From Oreohelix idahoensis (taxonomy: Eukaryota; Mollusca; Gastropoda; Stylommatophora; Oreohelicidae): a DNA stretch of 64,000 bases. Every line of letters starts with the position of its first letter. Within the stretch, counting starts at the first letter, position 1. A program made the position numbers and the translations under genes. Of this stretch, positions 57,868 to 64,000 are shown in pieces. The notes under the pieces are model-generated. The model did no database searches, was not told the origin of the DNA, and was given only the letters and a program-made list of their open reading frames with translations. The stretch is from positions 434,001-498,000 of the forward strand of contig JAMPIV010009898.1 in the NCBI GenBank assembly GCA_024509875.1, in the 5' to 3' direction.

Positions 57868-57975
57868 TATCTCAAAAACTAGAGCTGATAGAAAAAATCT
57901 GATTACATTTTTGGAATCAGCAACCCAAAATTACCCAAGAAACAGCTATAACATTTAAGGCACCAAAATGTGTGT
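57868..57975 (-). repeat. Right terminal inverted repeat of TIR transposon copy 2
   Basis: Partner of 55625-55738. It ends ACCAAAATGTGTG at about 57974. Confidence 0.7.
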
Positions 57976-59934
57976 ATACCAGTGTTATGAAAAAACGTAT
58001 TCTTGGAACACGACTGTCAGTAGTCTGGAAAAATGTTATATATATATATATATATATATTTGGCTACAGCGGGCTGATAAAATGAATGCAAAAATCTAGG
58101 TATTTTATATGTCCAGTTATAATTAATATTATTGTTTATATTTTTGTTCTCTCTCTGAATGAAGCAAGAGGACCGAAACAGGTTCAACATCGAAGACCCG
58201 ATAATATTAATCAGAATTGTTACTGGTGCTATTAGAACGCTGGTAGCTGGTTTGTGATCCGCACTAAATTAGAAAGAAAAAACAAAACTTTTAATCGCAA
58301 TATCAATCCTATGCTATCGCGCGTAAAGTGTGATCTCTTATCCTTTCCGTCATCTAATTAAATTAAAAGGCACACGCGTCTTAGCCTATCTTATCACACG
58401 CTTCGCTCAACTGGTACAGGTTGGGTTTAAGGTATGCGTCTTTTCCCCTTCCACCCGGTAAAACACTGAGCGCGCAATATCGATGTTAATTTAATTATGA
58501 CTCATCATCATGTGACGTATTCTTTCCAGAACGTTGTCTCCATTACAGCTGCTCTGAACGCATCACGATTCTGGGCAAGTCGACCTGCATCAGCCAAATC
58601 AGCCAAAGACAAGTTCAGACTCTCTGTGATGTCCTGGGTCCACCGTCCCGTCTATGACTACTTTAACAAATATCGCTTGTCATCACTAGCTATTTGTTTC
58701 GCCACATGATATTACACTAGTCCCCTTATATAATTACACATAATGAATTAGAATTGAATTGTAATCCGTCAATTATCAGTCGCCTAGTGTAATTATTAGT
58801 CAATTTAAAACATCTCTTTCTGTGTGATAGCGGGTGATTAAATCTACATTACAGCTGAGACAAAATAGCTATGCGTTATTTAATACGCTAGTCTTAGCAC
58901 CTAGAAAATCCCAGTGAATTATAATGATAAACTTAACACATTAAATCACGTAAATGATAATTTCTTTTACCGTATTCAGAATTGAAATAATCTCCACGGA
59001 ATGCTATAACACACTTTCACAATGGCTCTAGAATAACGAGCTAGATTATCCAAAATTTCTGTGGGACCAGATAACTGACTTTGAAGGGACGGAGTATTTA
59101 TACAGAAGTGATGTTATTATCACTAAAGAGTGCGATAAATCACGCCTTCGGCCGTATCAGGGAAAGTCAACGGGTTCGACTCCCGAGGTAAAGGATTTTC
59201 CTGTTCGCTCGCTCGCAATGCCGAAACGACATCACAAGACCTGGCCATGCGAACAGGCTTTCTTTGATTATCTCCCCCTTTTAGATCAAACACTTAATTT
59301 CCCTTAAAATGTCGGACATCAAAGATGACCGGGAAATATTATCATCGCCCTTTGAAGTGGCTACCAAGTCTGATCAGTTTCATCACGTGCTTTCTGTCAC
59401 TATCCGATGATTGACAACTCAGCTCGCGTGAGAACTCAGTCAAAACACCCCGATTTGCTCCCCCCTTGTTAAGACTGTTCGGGTATGAAAATTTGTAAAC
59501 GCTCATTAGCGCATGTAAACAGGAAAATAGGCGTGGCTTCAAAGGTGAGTAAACAGACAACGAATTGCGTGGTTTTTTGCATAGCAAAATTATGAACCCA
59601 AGATGGGGGAAGCAAAGGTGGTCGGATCACGGTGGCAATGTTTACATATATATGTGACACCATCTCCATCGTCTTCTTCTCATCTCTTGTTCCACTGGCA
59701 CTTGTCTGATTTTTGTCATCAGTTGTCGGCCTACACACTCAGATATAAAATACATTTTATTTCTTCTTGTCAATGCTGCCAGTTGTTATAACGAATCTGG
59801 CTTTCCTTCTCTTGCGTTGTGCACCAAAGAAATGTGTACTGCTTCCTTCTGATGTGTGCAGTTAGCTTCTTTCTTGATTTTCAGGACACCTTAATGTCAT
59901 TACAATTGTCCATAGTAATCTATTTAGAGCATTA
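57976..59934. other. No gene recognised; small repeats only
   Basis: (TA)n at 58037-58060. A GGGTTCGACTCCCG motif at about 59168, like a tRNA box B, lies next to TCACGCCTTCGGCCGTATC, whose complement resembles 30138-30160; this may be an old SINE. ORFs at 58497-58709, 59342-59791 and 59819-60001 have no recognisable features. Confidence 0.45.
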
Positions 59935-60182
59935 TATGGCAGAACACTTGCTTATCGTGGCAAAGTTATCTGGTTCGAATCATGGTAGCATCACGATCTA
60001 GTCTATCCAGCTAAAACGGGTACACGATTCTGCTCTTGAGTTACGGATGAGAAATACAGCGAGGAAGGGAACCGGTTACCACACCTCATAATAACTGAGA
60101 CCTAGGACCTAGCATTGTAAAGTCTCTAACACGTCACTCCCCTATGGCAGCATCGGCTGCGAGACTACCTTTACCTTTATTG
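59935..60182 (+). mobile_element. tRNA-related SINE ending in (CTTTA)n
   Basis: GGTTCGAATCATGG near 59974 resembles box B. The sequence then runs through a body with CCCTATGGCAGCATCGGCTG to a CTACCTTTACCTTTA end. The start is approximate and no target duplication was found. Confidence 0.5.
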
Positions 60183-60279
60183 TAATCTTTACTTCCGGTC
60201 ACACCAACGTGTCATGTCAAGAAGGACCTTGACAGATGGCAAAGGGCAGGATGGTTGGCATGTTTTTACTGAGGACCTC

Positions 60280-61453
60280 TGTTTCACTGTGTAAGTTAAT
60301 GTTGGAGCTGTAAAGATATCATTGTTTTACTGAGTAAGTTAATGTTGGAGCTGTAAAGATACCCTGGTTTAACTGTGTAAGTTCATGTTGGAGCTGTAAA
60401 TATACCCTTGTTTTACTGTGTAAGTTAATGTTGGAGCTGTAAAGATACCCCTGTTTCTCTGAGTAAGTTAATGTGGGAGCTGTAAAGATACCACTGTTTC
60501 ACCGAGTAAGTTAATGTTGGAGCTGTAAAGATACCCTGTTTCTCTGAGTAAGTTAATGTGGGAGCTATAAAGATACCACTGTTTCACCGAGTAAGTTAAT
60601 GTGGGAGCTGCTTAAAGATACCCCTGTTTCACCGAGTAAATTAATGTGGGAGCTGTAAAGATACCCCTGTTTCACTGAGTAAGTTAACGTTGGAGCTGTA
60701 AAGATACCCCTGTTTCACTGAGAAAGTTAATGTGGGAGCTGTAAAGATACTCCTGTGTCACTGTGTAAGTTAAGTGGGCGCTGTAAAGATACCCCCGTTT
60801 CACTGAATAAGTTATCGTTGGAGCTGTAAATATACCCCTGTTTCACTTATTAAGTTAATGTGGGAGCTGTAAAGATACCCTTGTTTCACTGAGTAAGTTA
60901 ACGTTGGTGCTGTAAAGATATCCCTGTTTCACTGAGTAAGTTAATATGAGAGCTGTAAAGATACCCCTGTTTCACTGAGTAAGTTAACGTTGGAGCTGTA
61001 AATATACCCCTATTTCACTGAGTAAGTTAATGTGGGAGCTGTAAATATACCCCTGTTTCACTGCGTAAGTTAATGTTGTTGTAAAGATACCCCTGTTTCA
61101 CCGAGTAAGTTAATGTGGGAACTGTAAAGTTACCCATGTTTCACTGAGTAACTTAATGTGGGGAGCTGTAAATATTCCCTGTTTCACCGTGTAAGTTAAT
61201 GTGGGAGCTGTAAAGATACCATTGTTTCACCGAGTAAATTAATGCGGGAGCTGTAAAGATACCAGTGTTTCACTGAGTACGTTAATGTGGAGCTGTAAAA
61301 GATACCAGTGTTTCACTGAGTAAGTTAACGTGGGGGCGGTAAAGATACTCCTGTTTCACGGAGAAAGTTAATGTGGGAGCTGTAAAAAATACCCCTGTTT
61401 CTCTGAGTAAGTTAATGTGGGAGCTGTAAAGATACCCCTGTTTCACTGAGTAC

Positions 61454-61493
<40 letters not shown>

Positions 61494-62215
61494 CCTTAAC
61501 CAGCGGCACTTGGGCTTTCAGCCCTCGGCCCAATGACATGTCATTGCGAGGCTGGGGAACCTGAGGACTTTCCTTCCAACCCGGTCAGGAGCTTCGCTCC
61601 TTCCCATCCACAGAGGGTTTATCACAGGAGCCGTTCAGGCTATTCAGTCAAATTTCCGGCCGTAACATTTTCTTCAAACGCCGACGCCCGGGTTTGAACC
61701 ATGAACACCTGGTCGCCAGTACAACGCCGAAGCCATTACACCAGCGCGGCTCCCGACTGAGTACGTTATTTGGGAGCTGTAAAGATACCCTTGTTTCACT
61801 GTGTAAGTTAACGTTGTAGCTGTAAAGATATCCCTGTTTCACTGTGCAAGTTAATATGGGAGCTGTAAAGATACCCCTGTTTCACTGAGTAAGTTAACGT
61901 TGGAGCTGTAAAAAAATACCCCTGTTTCACTGAGTAAGTTAATGTGGGAGCTGTAAATATACCCCTGTTTCACTGTATAAGTTAATGTTGGAGCTGTAAA
62001 GATACCCCTGTTTCACTGAGTACGTTAATGTGGGAGCTGTAAAGATACCAGTGTGTTTCACTGAGTAAGTTAATGTGGGAGCTGTAAAGATACCCCTTTT
62101 TCACTGGGTACGTTGAAATGTGATGAGCAATAAAGAGATCTCTGTTTCACTGGTAAGTTAATGTGGGTGCTGTAAAGAGACCCCTGTTTCACAGGGTTAA
62201 GTTCATGAAGGGAGC
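60280..62215. repeat. 43-bp minisatellite, about 1.6 kb excluding a SINE
   Basis: Imperfect units of GTTTCACTGAGTAAGTTAAT, then GTGGGAGCTGTAAAGATACC plus about three bases, head to tail from about 60280 to 62215. A recurrent alternation is TGTTGGAGC versus TGTGGGAGC. The SINE at 61455-61755 splits it. ORFs through the array on either strand are artefacts of the repeat. Confidence 0.95.
61455..61755 (-). mobile_element. Full-length tRNA-derived SINE with poly-A tail
   Basis: Target duplication ACTGAGTACG at 61445-61454 and 61756-61765. On the minus strand it starts CGGGAGCCGCGCTGGTGTAA, has box B-like GGTTCAAACCC, and ends in 39 A residues. The body is GC-richer than the array. The long tail and clean duplication indicate a recent insertion. 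Confidence 0.95.
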
Positions 62216-62793
62216 TGTAAAGTAGTGACTGAGTGAATAATATAGAGGAAACACATTCTGAGGAGCGAAGAAATCAGAAGGTCATCGTTGAAACAGTACC
62301 AGTTAAATAACACTGCTTTAGCTCTGGTTGTGGTCGCTCTGTGCCGAAAAATGAAACAAATTTCAGGGTTCCCCGCTCGTTATATAAGCTTATCATTAGT
62401 CCGTGAAGCAATGACCTTTTGCACCTTTGTAACCTGATAATTGAAATGTGACCCATGTCACCAGAATGGGCTTACATTGTGCAAAGTTCGTCTACATCGA
62501 GGCACATAGAGTCCCGTGTAGTCCCCGTGGGTATCAGAAAGAGAGACAGAAAAAAATATGACTTACTGCACACTTTATGAGATTGTGTATGGGGCTGACA
62601 ACCTCATCATGTAAAAGAAATTGTCATAGAAGCCACCACTGTAAGAGCGTGTGTGAATGTTTGCTGCAAGTTTCCTGTAAGGGGAACCAGCTGCAATGGT
62701 GGGTCCACGCTCCGCAAGGAGCTCAAGGAAAATGATGAGGGAAAAGACCACGATGTTCCGACACACAGTGAGGGAATATACCGATCAAACATA
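62216..62793. other. No recognisable feature
   Basis: Short ORFs on both strands without recognisable content. Confidence 0.4.
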
Positions 62794-62801
62794 AACACAG
62801 G

Positions 62802-63002
62802 CAGTGGCGTACTAAGGGGGGGGAGTGGGGATCGAGGGGGGCGGTCTGCCCCGAGGTGACAAGCCAGGAGGGGGGTGCCATCGCACACTTTTATGACAGT
62901 ACTTACTGCTAAAAATATACTTGCCCCTGAGTTTCTTTGTGGGGGAAGGAGTGCCAAAAGTAGGATCCGCCCCGGGTGTCAAATACTTTGAGTACACCTC
63001 TG
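62802..63002. mobile_element. hAT-like MITE
   Basis: Ends CAGTGGCGTACTAAG and (complement) CAGAGGTGTACTCAAAG form imperfect TIRs with a hAT-like CAG.GGCGTA start. Flanks AACACAGG (62794-62801) and AATCACAGG (63003-63011) look like an 8-bp duplication with one extra base. The interior is G-rich and non-coding. Confidence 0.6.
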
Positions 63003-63075
63003 AATCACAGGCACAACATAATGGAAAGCAACAAGGAAATAGTGGTCGGCAACGAAAAAAGCTTGAACCGAGCGA

Positions 63076-63504
63076 GTGACAAACACAATAGATACGAGTC
63101 AGTTTTATTTTCGCTCACCAGTGGAGCTTAGATCCACAATAGTCCGCTCCAATGAAGGCATAGATCCCCACCATTTGCACCTGGTCCCCCAGTGCTCTGA
63201 TCTTCCTCCCTTAAATCACACAAGGGAGGATCTCAGCACGGTGCACGAAGTCCGTAGCACCATTAAGAAATTCGCTCAACGTGTGTATATAGGAATCACA
63301 CATTCTATAATATATTTCTTGTGGTGGGTAGGTTCTGATGTTTTAAATTTGCCAGGGCAGCGGCCTTACGGCCTACTCTTTAAAAAAAACAATTTCCAAC
63401 TGCCCGTGGGATTTTTTAACGTGCGTAACTTGCACACTGGACATCCTATTTATTCGCTCCCTTATCCGAGAAGGACTCAGTCATCCGAACTCACTACCAG
63501 TTGA
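63076..63504 (+). other. 142-codon ORF of unknown meaning
   Basis: Open frame with no recognisable domain. The DNA around 63390-63445 (CCCGTGGGATTTTTTAACGT) resembles the body of dispersed repeats, so this is more likely repeat-derived than a gene. Low confidence that it is translated. Confidence 0.2.
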
Positions 63505-63539
63505 CCAGGGAGGAGTATGACATCATTAGGACCACTGGT

Positions 63540-63850
63540 TCTGTAAAAAAAAAATTTCCATCAATTATATTCTCAGTGTTGGGAGGGAACCTGGTACCTT
63601 TAGGAATTAGAGGCGGAAGCCATACCTCTAAGACACTCCGACCCCTATTCCAAACCTTTCACTCAATATAATAGACTTAAAAATCAGAAATGAAAAACCA
63701 AGTTCCAGATTAAACAGATTCATCCTCTTTATGGCTGGGATTACAAGGAGAAAACTTCCATAAATTATATTCCCTCTTACTGGGAATCGAACCTAAGTAC
63801 CCTTTTTAGGAAATTCGATTCTGGCGGCTACATACCTCTTAGCACTCTGA
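63540..63850 (-). repeat. Two tandem copies of a tRNA-like SINE segment
   Basis: Blocks at about 63548-63645 and 63750-63855 share AAATTATATTC, GGGA..GAACCT, GTACC, GGCGG, CATACCTCT and ACTC.GACCCCC/T. The minus strand of the second reads GGGGGTCAGAGTGCTAAGAGG and GGTTCGATTCCCAG, like tRNA boxes A and B. Confidence 0.5.
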
Positions 63851-63892
63851 CCCCCTTCAAAAAAACAGGGGTTACCAGTCCATTGTACAAAC

Positions 63893-64000
63893 CGGGAGCC
63901 GCGCTAGCGTAGCGGTTACACCACCGCTCTGGCGACCGGGTGATACAGGATCAAACCCGGGCGACGGCTTTGTGGGGAATTTTTCGTCGCGACCGGATTT
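63893..64000 (+). mobile_element. 5' part of a tRNA-derived SINE cut by the window end
   Basis: CCGGGAGCCGCGCTAGCGTA, box B-like GGATCAAACCCGGG and a GACCGGATTT tail match the first 110 bases of the SINE at 61455-61755 on the opposite strand. Confidence 0.8.

Larger units (their letters stand above)
55625..57975 (+). mobile_element. TIR DNA transposon, copy 2, with a plus-strand gene
   Basis: Terminal inverted repeats of about 110 bp: TATCTCAAAAACTAGAGCTG starts the inner edge at 57868, and its complement lies at about 55719-55738. Outer ends read GGTACCAAAAAATGTGTG (complement of the left) and GGCACCAAAATGTGTG (right). The enclosed gene is homologous to that of copy 1 (13.4-15.1 kb), and the outer termini of the two copies also resemble each other. 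A (CA)n run at the left end hides any target duplication. A 73-bp palindrome sits between the left TIR and the gene. Confidence 0.75.

Noticed and set aside
61282..61842. Minus-strand ORFs reading repeated YLY-S--NLLSET-type peptides
   Set aside because: They only reflect translation of the 43-bp repeat and the T-run; the period is not a multiple of three.
60280..62215. CRISPR-like regular repeat
   Set aside because: Units follow each other with no unique spacers, and the surroundings are eukaryotic; it is a minisatellite.
63893..63966. tRNA gene
   Set aside because: Boxes resemble tRNA, but no cloverleaf-quality arms are evident, and the downstream sequence matches the SINE at 61455-61755.

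Overview
This window looks like repeat-dense DNA from an invertebrate animal nucleus. It is AT-rich, has no operon-like gene packing, and I could not identify any ordinary host gene. Nearly everything recognisable is a transposable element or a relic of one: LTR retrotransposons, RTE-type and I-type LINEs, tRNA-derived SINEs, TIR DNA transposons, a foldback element, microsatellites and a long minisatellite. A mollusc or other lophotrochozoan would fit, but nothing here fixes the phylum.

Layout. 1-1080 is a giant foldback repeat; half of a second copy lies at 39.25-39.56 kb. 1.67-13.2 kb holds a badly decayed Ty3/gypsy-type element (LTR, gag, protease, integrase, RT, RNase H, LTR), followed by a second gag after its right LTR. 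13.2-15.4 kb is a TIR transposon with a decayed, widespread but unexplained gene; a relative lies at 55.6-58.0 kb. 15.7-29.2 kb is the best-preserved LTR element (copy A). An RTE LINE sits in its gag and another in its right LTR. That LTR is also the left LTR of copy B, whose protease fragment lies at 29.3 kb and whose pol lies at 34.2-37.1 kb. An I-type LINE with a C-terminal RNase H domain occupies roughly 40.5-45.5 kb on the minus strand. 46.92-54.22 kb is a complete LTR element with 2-kb LTRs and a 5-bp target duplication, containing one 750-codon ORF that I do not recognise and no pol genes. 60.3-62.2 kb is a 43-bp minisatellite split by a SINE. The right edge carries a small hAT-like MITE and more SINEs.

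Two systems stand out. First, all three Ty3/gypsy-type copies place integrase upstream of RT-RNase H. This copia-like gene order on a gypsy-type pol is the hallmark of the Gmr1-like group. Second, the element at 46.9-54.2 kb is structurally complete and looks young, yet codes for only one novel protein. It shares a TGGTGACCTA box and an exact eight-residue peptide with copy A, which makes copy A's lineage a candidate helper.

Insertion order can be read from target-site duplications: the RTEs inserted after copy A or B, and the SINE inserted after the minisatellite expanded.
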